Position numbers and translations under genes: made by a program
NCBI RefSeq assembly: GCF_000264455.2
Contig: NC_017957.2
Location: 496,001-560,000, forward strand
DNA length: 64,000 nt
From: Tistrella mobilis KA081020-065
GTDB taxonomy: Bacteria; Pseudomonadota; Alphaproteobacteria; Tistrellales; Tistrellaceae
Direction of reading: 5' to 3'
The notes under the pieces: model-generated
Databases searched by the model: none
What the model was told of the DNA's origin: nothing
Seen by the model: the letters and a program-made list of their open reading frames with translations, nothing else
In this document: in pieces, positions 25,855 to 34,910 of the stretch
Numbering within the stretch: the stretch's first letter is position 1
Layout of the letters: each line of letters starts with the position of its first letter

Positions 25855-28800
25855 GCGTCTCCTTCGGCGGTGGCGTTGCCGTAGACGTCGTGGAAGCCCA
25901 GCTCCACGGTCGCGACCGGCGGTGCGGTGCGCCCGCTTGCCGAGATGCCGGCGTAAGGGTCGCCCGCCTGGGGCGGCAGGCCCGGAATCGCCGGCACCGT
26001 CGGCGTCTTCGCATAGCGGTGGATGGGGATCACCTGCGACAGGGTCTGGTCGTTTTCATCCGCCGCATCGGCCGTCAGCCGTGGCGTCATGCGCATCCGG
26101 TCCACCGCCGCGGCGCTGCCGTCGACCCGGGGCCCGACCGGGCTGCCGGCATTGCTGGCGGCGAAGGCCTCGGTCTCGGGCAGCTGATAGCCGGCCAGGT
26201 TGTACAACCGGCGGGCGCGCAGATCCGGGTCGTCGCCCGCATCCGGCGGGTTCACCAGCCCCATGGTGAAGCCGACATTGCCCTGGGCGACGGTTGCCTG
26301 GCGGGTCTGGTCGCGATCATCGGGGGCCGCCACGAACAGCGCGGTCGCGGCGGGATCGATCGGGTCGGCGACCAGGGCGGCGGTGTTGAAGGAATGCAGC
26401 TGCCGGTCGGGATCGGCCGCCGACTGGCTGGCCAGCAGGGTGATGATCGTGACGGTGGCGGTGCCTTCCTGGCTCCAGATCTCGTCGCCATAGCCGTTGC
26501 CGTCGCCATCGGTCAGCTCCAGCCAATAGCCGCCGCCGCCCACCACGCTCGCCTCCCACACCAGTTTCAGGAACATCTCGGCATCGCCGACCGGGGCGAA
26601 ATAGGGGCTGGAGGGCGGCAGGTCGCCGTCCGCCAGCGCCAGCCGGTTGGCCGAGAGATTGCCCGAACGGGTTTCGGTCGACAGATTGGTGCGCACGATA
26701 TAGCTGGCGCCGCGATCGATGCCGGTGGTGGTGAGCCCGCCGGGCAGGCCGGCGGCCGGCGACAGGCGGAAGCCGAAATACAGCACCGCATTGTCGTCGG
26801 GATGGGTTTCCAGATAGCGCCAGAGTTCCAGCAGCAGCTGGCGGCCCGCCGTATCGGCGCCGGTGACGCTGGCGGTGTTCGGCCGGCCGGGAATGCGGCT
26901 GATGCCGATATCGATCAGGCTGGCCCAGATGGAGCGGTGGACCGGCAAAGCGGGGCTGTCGGGCCCCTTTTCCGGATCGGTGCGATACAGCTGCCAGGGG
27001 CCGCCATCGGCCGCGGCGGCAATCGCGGCCAGATCGCTGCCGAAGGGCCAGAAGGACGGCATGCCGATGCTCGCGGTCCCGGCACCCTCGCCCAGCGCCG
27101 GCAGATTGATCTGGTTCGGCGTCTGCCAGATCACCATCTGCGACAGGCCGTGGCGCACCGGCACGTCTTCCCAAAGCTGCAGCGGCGCCGGCGGCGCGCT
27201 CAACACGGGGGTCAGCGTATCGGCCGGATAGCCGTCTTCCAGCATCTTCTCGGTGACCTGGATGACCAGCTGGGTGGTGTCGTCCACCTCCAGGATCATG
27301 CCCGGGCGGATGCGGCCCGCGGCGGCGGCCGGGTTGCGGGCGGCCAGACCGGTGTTGCGGGCGGTGAAGGCGGCGAGCCCTTCGGCGGGCGGCGCGGTTT
27401 CGGTCGCAACCAGGGTCAGCCAGGGCACCTCCACCGTTTCGGTGACGGTCAGGGTCAGGCGCACGGTTTCGGGCGGCTGGGTGGTGTCGGGGGCGGGGCC
27501 GGTGACCTGCTGGCCGATCAGGTCGTAGAGACCGCTCAACTGGCTGTTGTCGCCGGCGGGTACCGGCAGACGCTGGCCATGGAGCATGAAGCGCGAGACC
27601 TGGCCCGCGACATCGCGCACCGGCGCATCGCCGGTCAAAGCCGGCATCAGCCGGTCCAGCCCGATGGCGGCAAGATCGGGCACGATCAGCGGCAGCGCGG
27701 CATCCACCGCGAAGACCCCCGGCACATCGGCCACCACCATGCCGGTGGTTTCGATCGCCAGATCGTAAGAGGTGGCGAAGGCGCGCAGCGTCTGATTGTC
27801 GATGGTGGTCAGCCGGCAATCGGTGACCACCACCGGGGCCAGCGGCGCCAGAAGATCGGTGGTCGCCACAACCGTTCGGAAGTTCGCCGACGGTGTCGCC
27901 GGAATTGTGGTTGCATCCGCCACCATCAGCAGCCGGGCCGCCAGCGCGCGCAGGCTTTCATCGGGCAGGAGGGCGGTGGTCGCGGCGGGCAGGATGACCG
28001 GCCCGCCAGCATAGCCGGGGTTCAGTTCGCCAACCGCGGCCGCCCAGGTGGCGAAGGCCGGATCGACCTCGGGGTTCTGCCACAGCATGGTGACGGCGGC
28101 GAGCATCGGCAGGGTGTCGCCGGCCAGCCGCGTCCAGTCGACCGGGTCGGTCAGCACGTCGAAGGCCGAGGGCAGCTTCACCACCGCCGGCAGGCTGCCA
28201 TCGGCGCCGATGCTGTCGCCGTTCAGGCTGGTGATCGCTTCCGCATACCAGCCGGTTTCGGGCAGCAGGGTGACGGCGGGGGTGCCGGCATTCAGCCGGA
28301 CGTAATAGAGCGCCGCCGCCTGGGTGATGGTCAGGCCCTGAAGCGCCACACCGGCGCCCTGGGGCAGGGCGACCGGCGCGCCCTCGCGGGTGATCGCCGG
28401 CACGTCGAGGGCAGCCGCCGTCTGCAGCCAGGCATCGACCGAGGCACCCAGCCGGGCGCAGAGCCGGTCCGGGGTGTCGCCGGTCCGGATCTGGGTTTCC
28501 AGGGCCGCGACCCGGGCGGTCTTGCCCGGGGTCAGCAGCCGCTCGGGGTTGGCGGCGGCGATCGCCGCCGGGGTCACGCCCAGCGTCACGCTCAACACCG
28601 TGCCCGGTGCGGCATCGTCCAGGGTTTCGACGATGCCGGGATTGAGCGCCACGATCTCGTCGGTGTCGTAGCCGTAGGTGGCGGCAAGCTGGGCGACGGT
28701 ATCGCCCAGATGCACCACATAGGGCATCTGAACGGTCGGGAAGCTGCCGGCCAGGGCGGCGAGGGTGGTGTCGGCGTCGATCTCCACGGGGAAGCGCGTG

Positions 28801-31800
28801 AACAGGCCCTGGGCCGCCTGGACCATGTATTTGGCGACCAGCAGCATGTATTCGCGGAACACCACCGAGGCGAGCGGCTCGTTCGCCTGGATACCGGTCG
28901 AGACGGAGCCGCCATCGCCCATGGGCTGCGGCGACAGCTGGCGGAAATAGGCCGCGATCCGGTCGGCATAGGCGTCGTCGACCGGCTGATACAGCGCGAA
29001 ATTGCGGTCGTTTTCCGGCGGCGGCAGGTCGGGGCTGGTCCAGCCCAGCACCGGCGGGATCGGGAAGGCGACGCCGGGCAGGGCATCGGGATCGTCCCCC
29101 GAGGGTGGGCCCGAGAGGTGGAAATCGACATTGCCGCCCAGGAAGCCGCTCAGATTGTCGAAGCCGAAACCTTCGGCAAAGGTCTGCGGGCAATCCATCT
29201 GTGCGGCCAGTTCGGCCAGATCGCCGGCGGTGAGCGTGGCGGTGACCGGATCCAGCCCCAGCGCCGAGACCGCCCAGCGGAACATCGCCTCGGCCAGCAG
29301 GGCGAAGGGCGTCTCCGCCTGGTCTTCCGCCCGCGCGGTGGCGGTGAAGGCGGCCGTGCGGCGGGCTTCCAGCGTTTCGGCATCCACCGCGACCGGGCCG
29401 TCGATCGCCAGCATCATCACCATCCGCCGGGCCGGATCGGCGGCCGGCGGGGTGCTGCCGCCGGGCCAGGCCACCGTCATATCGGCGATGGTGAAGCCCG
29501 GGACCATGCGCAGATCCAGGGTCTGCGTCTCGGCGAAGACCTTCGCATCGGGCGAGAAGTTCAGCCGGTAGACGCCTTCGGCGCAGGGATCGAGGACGGC
29601 GGCGGCGGTCTCTGCCAGCACCGCCATCTGGCGGGCGATCGGATGGGTCAGGCCATGGGCCGCATCGCTGCGCAACCGGGCGCGGGTCAGCATCCGGGTC
29701 ATGCGCGCCATGTCGCCGGGCCGCCGGCGGAACCGCTGGCCCTGCCCGCGCGAGGCATTGGCGAGCGGCACCACCCCGATGGCGGCATAGCGGCCGAGGG
29801 CAGCGCTGCCCAGAGCCGCAGAATTCCGTTGATCGAGGCTCCGCCCGGACTGGTCGGCCGACAGGATCCAGGGTGTGGTCGAGGCCGAGCCCACGGTGAA
29901 CGAGACGTCGAGGCTGGTGGAGAAGGAGAAGGAGAATTTGACGAACACGATCTTGATCGAGGCATGGACCCGCACGCCCACGCTCATCGCGATCACGGTC
30001 GGCCGGTAAGCGGCCAAGGTCAGGGTCGCCGAGGCATAGGCTTCGAAGCTGACATCGACCGCGATGACCTTGAAATCGACCTTGCCATAGACCTTGCCGA
30101 CCAGGGCGGCGGTGCCCTGCGCCCAGTAATACATCGCCTTGGAGGCGGCGGCATCGTCGGGGTGGAACCAGGCGAGCACGCCTTCGAACACCACCTCGAC
30201 CTGCAGATAAAGCCCGGCCTTCAGCGGCCCCTTGTTGAATTCGCGGCCGATGCCGACCGCAAGCCCGAGGCCCAGTTCCAGCACGGGGGAGAAGGTGCCG
30301 TTGGTGATGGCCGGCACCCGGGTGGAGGTGGCGCCGTTGAGCAGGCCGAAATAGATGCCGCCCTTGCCCAGGAACGGCCCGTATTGCAGACCGAAAGAAA
30401 CCGAGAAATCCCGCTTGTGCGGGAAGCCCAGATCGACCTTGAAATTGCCGTTGGTGAAGACGTCGACGGTGATGATGCCGAGCGTGATCGCGACCGCGCC
30501 GAAATCCAGCTGGCGGAACATGTCCGGCACCTGAAGGCGGGCATGGAACACGCCGATATCGTCGGTGACCTTCTTGTAGAGCAGTTCGAAACTGAAGCCC
30601 GACAGCGTGCCGGCCTCGGGCCCCTGCAGCGCGATCAGCACGCCATAGAGAATGGGATCGTTCATCACCAGCTTGACGGTCGCCGTGCCCATCAGGGTCA
30701 CGTCCAGACCGATCAGCCACTGGCTGGATTCCTGGAAATGCAGCTGGTTGCCGCTCGGCTGGTCCAGCGGGTTGCGGTTCGGATCATCCACCGGCCTGAG
30801 CTGGGCGCGCATCAGCCGGATGACGTCGGCCAGCGAATCCGGCCGGGTCAGCCCTTCCAGCGTGACATGCTGGCCGAAGCCCATATAGCGCAGATCGACC
30901 AGCGAATTGCCCTTGCCCGGCACGGCGGGCGGGCTGTCGTTCAGGGCATCCCAGCCCAGCGGCGACATGCCCGGCTCGCGGCCGTAATCCTTGCCGAGGA
31001 AATTGCCGGTGATCTCGATATTGACCTGCGGCTCGCCGGTCTTGCGGTCATAGCGGATGCCGACCGTCTTGATGGTGATGAAGCCGAGCGTCAGGTTGAT
31101 GGCGTAATTGAGCGTCACCGACTGTTCGGTGGGGTCGATGATCAGCGTGAAGCTGCCGAGATTGATGTCGTTGAGGAAGGTCCAGGGCGCGGAGAGCCGG
31201 TAATTGGCATTGGGGTTGGCCAGCGCCGCGAAGCTTTCGACCATGGCGCCGAGCGTGACGCCCTTCATCTCCACCGTCAGCACCTGATGGCGCTTGGCCC
31301 CTTCGCCGGTCCACGAGGTGCGGGCCTCCAGCGAGAAGCGGTCGAGATCCAGGCGGAACAGCCAGGTGAGTTCCTGGGCGAGGAACGAGAATCCGAGCGT
31401 GACGATCAGATTGTTGATCTCGAAGGCGCCTTTGACATTGCCTTCATAGATCATTTCGGGCGCATCGCCCGCGGCGGCGTCGCGCAGGACCACCGCATGC
31501 AGCTGCGGGCGGGCGCGCGACAGCCCTTCAAGGCGGATGCGATCGCTGATGGCGAGCATGCCGGTGCCGGCTTTGGGGCGGCGCTCGATGCTGGCCTCGG
31601 CCAGCAATGCGAGTTTCAGGCCCAGAACCTCGGGGTCCCAGCGGACGGCCACTGCGGCGTCCACCTTGTAGGGGTTGCCGGTGGAGGTGGCATAGCGTGC
31701 CCAGAGCCGGGTCAGTTCAAGATCCGGGAGCCAGTCGGGCGGAGTTTCGCCAAGAAAGGCGTAAACGAATTCAGTGAGGTTCAGCTGTCCGGTGGCAAGA

Positions 31801-33416
31801 CCACCCTGGAAGGCCCAGCTGCCGTCACCGGGATAATAGGCACCGGCGGCAAGCTGGGTTGCTGTCTCGCCATCGACCGAGACGCCGACGATGCCCGACA
31901 GGCCGCCCCAGATCTGCGAGGGACCGACCGTCACCTCGAAATCGATCGCATCGAGCGTGAAGGTGACGTTGCCGATCGGAATTGCCCAGGTTCCGTGCGC
32001 AGACAGGGTGGCGCCATAGGTCTTGGCAGAGATATCGGCGCTCATGGTCATGCGGTCGACCACCAGGCCGGGGCCGGTCTGCGGCTGGGTGCCGGGGAAG
32101 AACACCGACATTGCCGCGGCGAGGTCGATGGCAAAGGCCCCGCGTGTTTCCGCCTCGATGCGCATGCCGGGCAGGGTGACGGTGACATCAAGATAGACCG
32201 GATTACCCGACTGATCGGTCGGCGCATTGGCCAGGATGGCCGGGCCGGTTCCTTCGGCCGTTTTGGCACCGAACCTCATGGTGCCGAACAGGATTGCGGT
32301 CCAGCTGGCCGTGCCGCCGGTCCAGTTCATCAGCCAGTTCACCCCGACCTGCTCGATCAGGATGAACGGGATTGGCGGATCCCATGCCGTCGTGGAGACG
32401 ATGGTCGCACCGGTATAGCTGGTGCCCGAGGGAAGCGGCGGTGAGCCGGTTGTCTGCAGACCGTAACGCAGGGCCGCCAGACCGAAGGCATCGAGGGCCG
32501 CCGTACCCGGTGGCAGGCTGAAGGTCGAGGCTTCGGCGCCCGGGAAGAGGCGCATCAGAGCGATGATGCCGTCGCTCAGCGTCAATGGCGGATCGATTTG
32601 CCCGGCCAGATCCCAGAGTGATCCGGGAACGAGAAGCGGCATCGTGACGGTCACGTCGTGCGGCCGGCCGGTATCGACCGACAGCGTCAGCGACAGCAGG
32701 ACGCTGGATGAGTTCGGCTGCGGTGTCTGAAGACTGTAAGTGTCGATCGTGGCTGTGGTCAGGACAAGGGATACGGCTTCGGTGGGGATCTTTTCCCAGA
32801 CACCGCCCGGATCGGGAGCCGTGGCCGAAAGCGTCACTTTCTGTGCCGCCGACGCATCAGGGCGCGGATCAATCTGCCCTGATATGGACAGTCTTTCGGC
32901 GCCGACCAGCGGGATATAAGGCGCAAGGCTTGAGTCGGGCAGGACCAGCCAACCGCCGATGGCGGGCGGATCGGCCGGCAGGTCCGCCGCGTCTACGGCG
33001 GTCACGGCAAGGGTTGCCTGCTCCGGCCCCAGATCGGCCAGGACCGACGTCCCCAGAGACTGAGCGCCGGCGGCCACGGTGGATGGCCGGCGGGATTTGG
33101 GGAGGTCGGGAACCAGGGTGGCGAAGCTGACGAAGCCGCGTTCGGTGCGTGCGGTCAGCATCATGGCGATGACGTCCCGCCCGGCTTCGTCGACCGTTCC
33201 GGTCAGGACCGCCGACCAGGAAGTGTCGTCTGCCCAGACGATGTCGCCGGTCAGCTGGGCCGAGGCGGGGAAGCGCGTCGCCCGGCCCTGCGTCAGCGGC
33301 AGCGTCTCCACACCCAGTGCCGCCGTCAGCTTGCCCATCAACGGCAGGATGTCGGCACCGATATGACCGGCACCCGCGGCCCGGACGAAAGCGTCATACA
33401 GGCTGTTCACGGACAT
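25851..33416 (-). CDS. 2521-aa beta-rich giant protein with LysM-like modules
   Basis: The largest gene of the window. Residues 1-350 are beta-rich. Residues about 400-1190 are long runs of alternating hydrophobic and polar residues (VTLNYAINLTLGFITIKTVG, RKTGEPQVNIEITGNFLG, DFSVSFGLQYGPFLGKGGIY, VHASIKIVFVKFSFSFSTSL) that suggest an extended beta-sheet or groove. An Arg-rich linker (about 1230-1260) follows. LysM-like modules are clearest near 1560-1610 (YVVHLGDTVAQLAATYGYDT then EIVALNPG) and 1640-1700. The final 600 residues are mixed. No signal peptide, no catalytic motif. The pattern recalls large repeat proteins of the DUF6603 or repeating-beta-groove kind, which I could not verify. The GC-rich opposite strand also has a very long open frame, but the codon pattern, coupled starts and modules support this strand. 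Confidence 0.68.
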   Translation of the reverse strand: MSVNSLYDAFVRAAGAGHIGADILPLMGKLTAALGVETLPLTQGRATRFPASAQLTGDIVWADDTSWSAVLTGTVDEAGRDVIAMMLTARTERGFVSFATLVPDLPKSRRPSTVAAGAQSLGTSVLADLGPEQATLAVTAVDAADLPADPPAIGGWLVLPDSSLAPYIPLVGAERLSISGQIDPRPDASAAQKVTLSATAPDPGGVWEKIPTEAVSLVLTTATIDTYSLQTPQPNSSSVLLSLTLSVDTGRPHDVTVTMPLLVPGSLWDLAGQIDPPLTLSDGIIALMRLFPGAEASTFSLPPGTAALDAFGLAALRYGLQTTGSPPLPSGTSYTGATIVSTTAWDPPIPFILIEQVGVNWLMNWTGGTASWTAILFGTMRFGAKTAEGTGPAILANAPTDQSGNPVYLDVTVTLPGMRIEAETRGAFAIDLAAAMSVFFPGTQPQTGPGLVVDRMTMSADISAKTYGATLSAHGTWAIPIGNVTFTLDAIDFEVTVGPSQIWGGLSGIVGVSVDGETATQLAAGAYYPGDGSWAFQGGLATGQLNLTEFVYAFLGETPPDWLPDLELTRLWARYATSTGNPYKVDAAVAVRWDPEVLGLKLALLAEASIERRPKAGTGMLAISDRIRLEGLSRARPQLHAVVLRDAAAGDAPEMIYEGNVKGAFEINNLIVTLGFSFLAQELTWLFRLDLDRFSLEARTSWTGEGAKRHQVLTVEMKGVTLGAMVESFAALANPNANYRLSAPWTFLNDINLGSFTLIIDPTEQSVTLNYAINLTLGFITIKTVGIRYDRKTGEPQVNIEITGNFLGKDYGREPGMSPLGWDALNDSPPAVPGKGNSLVDLRYMGFGQHVTLEGLTRPDSLADVIRLMRAQLRPVDDPNRNPLDQPSGNQLHFQESSQWLIGLDVTLMGTATVKLVMNDPILYGVLIALQGPEAGTLSGFSFELLYKKVTDDIGVFHARLQVPDMFRQLDFGAVAITLGIITVDVFTNGNFKVDLGFPHKRDFSVSFGLQYGPFLGKGGIYFGLLNGATSTRVPAITNGTFSPVLELGLGLAVGIGREFNKGPLKAGLYLQVEVVFEGVLAWFHPDDAAASKAMYYWAQGTAALVGKVYGKVDFKVIAVDVSFEAYASATLTLAAYRPTVIAMSVGVRVHASIKIVFVKFSFSFSTSLDVSFTVGSASTTPWILSADQSGRSLDQRNSAALGSAALGRYAAIGVVPLANASRGQGQRFRRRPGDMARMTRMLTRARLRSDAAHGLTHPIARQMAVLAETAAAVLDPCAEGVYRLNFSPDAKVFAETQTLDLRMVPGFTIADMTVAWPGGSTPPAADPARRMVMMLAIDGPVAVDAETLEARRTAAFTATARAEDQAETPFALLAEAMFRWAVSALGLDPVTATLTAGDLAELAAQMDCPQTFAEGFGFDNLSGFLGGNVDFHLSGPPSGDDPDALPGVAFPIPPVLGWTSPDLPPPENDRNFALYQPVDDAYADRIAAYFRQLSPQPMGDGGSVSTGIQANEPLASVVFREYMLLVAKYMVQAAQGLFTRFPVEIDADTTLAALAGSFPTVQMPYVVHLGDTVAQLAATYGYDTDEIVALNPGIVETLDDAAPGTVLSVTLGVTPAAIAAANPERLLTPGKTARVAALETQIRTGDTPDRLCARLGASVDAWLQTAAALDVPAITREGAPVALPQGAGVALQGLTITQAAALYYVRLNAGTPAVTLLPETGWYAEAITSLNGDSIGADGSLPAVVKLPSAFDVLTDPVDWTRLAGDTLPMLAAVTMLWQNPEVDPAFATWAAAVGELNPGYAGGPVILPAATTALLPDESLRALAARLLMVADATTIPATPSANFRTVVATTDLLAPLAPVVVTDCRLTTIDNQTLRAFATSYDLAIETTGMVVADVPGVFAVDAALPLIVPDLAAIGLDRLMPALTGDAPVRDVAGQVSRFMLHGQRLPVPAGDNSQLSGLYDLIGQQVTGPAPDTTQPPETVRLTLTVTETVEVPWLTLVATETAPPAEGLAAFTARNTGLAARNPAAAAGRIRPGMILEVDDTTQLVIQVTEKMLEDGYPADTLTPVLSAPPAPLQLWEDVPVRHGLSQMVIWQTPNQINLPALGEGAGTASIGMPSFWPFGSDLAAIAAAADGGPWQLYRTDPEKGPDSPALPVHRSIWASLIDIGISRIPGRPNTASVTGADTAGRQLLLELWRYLETHPDDNAVLYFGFRLSPAAGLPGGLTTTGIDRGASYIVRTNLSTETRSGNLSANRLALADGDLPPSSPYFAPVGDAEMFLKLVWEASVVGGGGYWLELTDGDGNGYGDEIWSQEGTATVTIITLLASQSAADPDRQLHSFNTAALVADPIDPAATALFVAAPDDRDQTRQATVAQGNVGFTMGLVNPPDAGDDPDLRARRLYNLAGYQLPETEAFAASNAGSPVGPRVDGSAAAVDRMRMTPRLTADAADENDQTLSQVIPIHRYAKTPTVPAIPGLPPQAGDPYAGISASGRTAPPVATVELGFHDVYGNATAEGDA

Positions 33417-33467
33417 GGGTTGCTCTCCGACGGGCAGATGACGGGAATGGGGCAGCGTGCGAAATGG

Positions 33468-34910
33468 TCAGCGAAGGGTGACCTTCACCCGGCGCACCGG
33501 TCCGGATCGCCGGGGCTCTGGTGCGGCATTCGCCGTCGGTTGCGGCGCATGAGACGCGGCAGGTCTGGCGGGGTTGGAGACCATCCCGCCGGACTCGACT
33601 TCCTGTTCCGGAAAACGGCCTGTGAAGCTGCGTTCCCCCGCCCAGATCACGGGGCTTCTGGCATAAGCCGGATCCGGCCGTGCCGTTGCCAGTTCGCCGA
33701 ACGTGCTGCCGAACTCGCCGTCGAACAGGCTCCCGTCCAGAGCCTGTTGCTCCGTGGCCCGCTGCGCGGCCAGCTCCATCTCGTTTACCTGCGGTGCGGA
33801 CAGGATCCCGGGAACACCCGCGTTGAACACCTGAACGCCGGTATCGTGTGTGGTGGGCGTGATGCTGAAGATCCAGTTGGCCGTCACGACCGGTTCGGTC
33901 AGGCTCAGCACGGTCGTGTAGACATTGGCATCCTCGCTCGGAATGATGCCGAACCTGTCGGTCGGTGTGTCGTAATAGACGATGGGGCGTGCCTGGAACT
34001 GCAGCTTGCCGACATGGGCGCCCATCGTCCTCAGAATGATCAGATGCGGGTGGCTGTGCGTGTTCTTGTGCCCCGCACTCGCAAAGATCGAATAGGGGCG
34101 CATGTAGTTGGTCAGCCAGATCAGATCCCTGAGATCGGGCGTGTCGGTCGACGTGCTCCGGTTCATCGTCCGCAGGGCGCCATGATGCGGGACGGATGCG
34201 GCGTAGACGGCGGGGATCGGGTTCTTTTGCCAGACCGACATGATCTGTTCCAGGCGGGCAAACGTCTCCCAGGTCGCATCACCGGGCAGAAAGAAAGCGA
34301 GCTGGCCAAGCTGGAGCAGGAAGACTCCCGAAGAGCAGTTCCGTTCGATATCCTCGGACGTCTCATTGGTCGCGACATTGGTGATGAGCGTCCATACGCT
34401 CATATCGCCCACCTTCAGCGGATCCGGCATATCAGTCGGGTCGACGTAATCGCTCCATTCATCGCCGAATACGAAAACGTCCTTGTCGGCATCGGCGGTC
34501 CGGTCTTCAAATTTGGCGACCGCTTCCTTGGAACTCTGACGCCAGTTCTCTCCGCTCAGCATCATGTACTTGACGGCGACAGGCTGTCCCCAGGCGACGA
34601 TCTGCTTGTCCAACTCGTTCAGAAGCGCCCAGTGGTCCCTGTCCTGATGGCTGATCGCCAGAACGTCGATACGAGCATCCTGTCCTGCCGCCACCTGCAA
34701 CTTCAGCTGTTCCATGATGAAGGCGACCGGTGGCGTGACACCCAGGGCTTCCCTGGTCTTGCTGAGCCCGCCGCTGCCGAAGTCGAACAGGCACAGCCAG
34801 TCGGCGGGTGTCGTGGCGGGATCGACGGTCGAATCCTTGTAGACCCTGACCATGTTCGCCATACCCTGGCCGCACCAGAGCCCGTCCAGAATGACGCGCT
34901 GGACCATCAC
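33468..34910 (-). CDS. ComEC-type metallo-beta-lactamase-fold hydrolase
   Basis: A 480-aa protein whose first 320 residues are a metallo-beta-lactamase fold. LFDFGSGG (about 41-48) is the first strand. The metal motif ISHQDRDHW (His88, Asp90, Asp92, His93) is the HxDxDH form seen in ComEC/Rec2-like and related nucleic-acid or cell-surface hydrolases. FFLPGDATWE supplies Asp211 and VPHHGALRTMN His242. The end (about 400-480) is a disordered Pro/Ala/Arg-rich tail. Unlike ComEC it has no membrane domain. Its start overlaps the upstream 1270-aa gene stop by 4 bp and its stop is 51 bp before the 2521-aa gene, so it is an integral part of the island and the only likely enzyme besides the Hint protein. 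Confidence 0.78.
   Translation of the reverse strand: MMVQRVILDGLWCGQGMANMVRVYKDSTVDPATTPADWLCLFDFGSGGLSKTREALGVTPPVAFIMEQLKLQVAAGQDARIDVLAISHQDRDHWALLNELDKQIVAWGQPVAVKYMMLSGENWRQSSKEAVAKFEDRTADADKDVFVFGDEWSDYVDPTDMPDPLKVGDMSVWTLITNVATNETSEDIERNCSSGVFLLQLGQLAFFLPGDATWETFARLEQIMSVWQKNPIPAVYAASVPHHGALRTMNRSTSTDTPDLRDLIWLTNYMRPYSIFASAGHKNTHSHPHLIILRTMGAHVGKLQFQARPIVYYDTPTDRFGIIPSEDANVYTTVLSLTEPVVTANWIFSITPTTHDTGVQVFNAGVPGILSAPQVNEMELAAQRATEQQALDGSLFDGEFGSTFGELATARPDPAYARSPVIWAGERSFTGRFPEQEVESGGMVSNPARPAASHAPQPTANAAPEPRRSGPVRRVKVTLR

Noticed and set aside
25890-32444. A 2184-codon open frame on the + strand opposite the 2521-aa gene
   Set aside because: Composition is rich in Arg, Gly, His, Asp and Gln as expected from the antisense of a GC-rich gene. 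It has no ribosome site and no family match, and the opposite strand has coupled starts and LysM-like modules.
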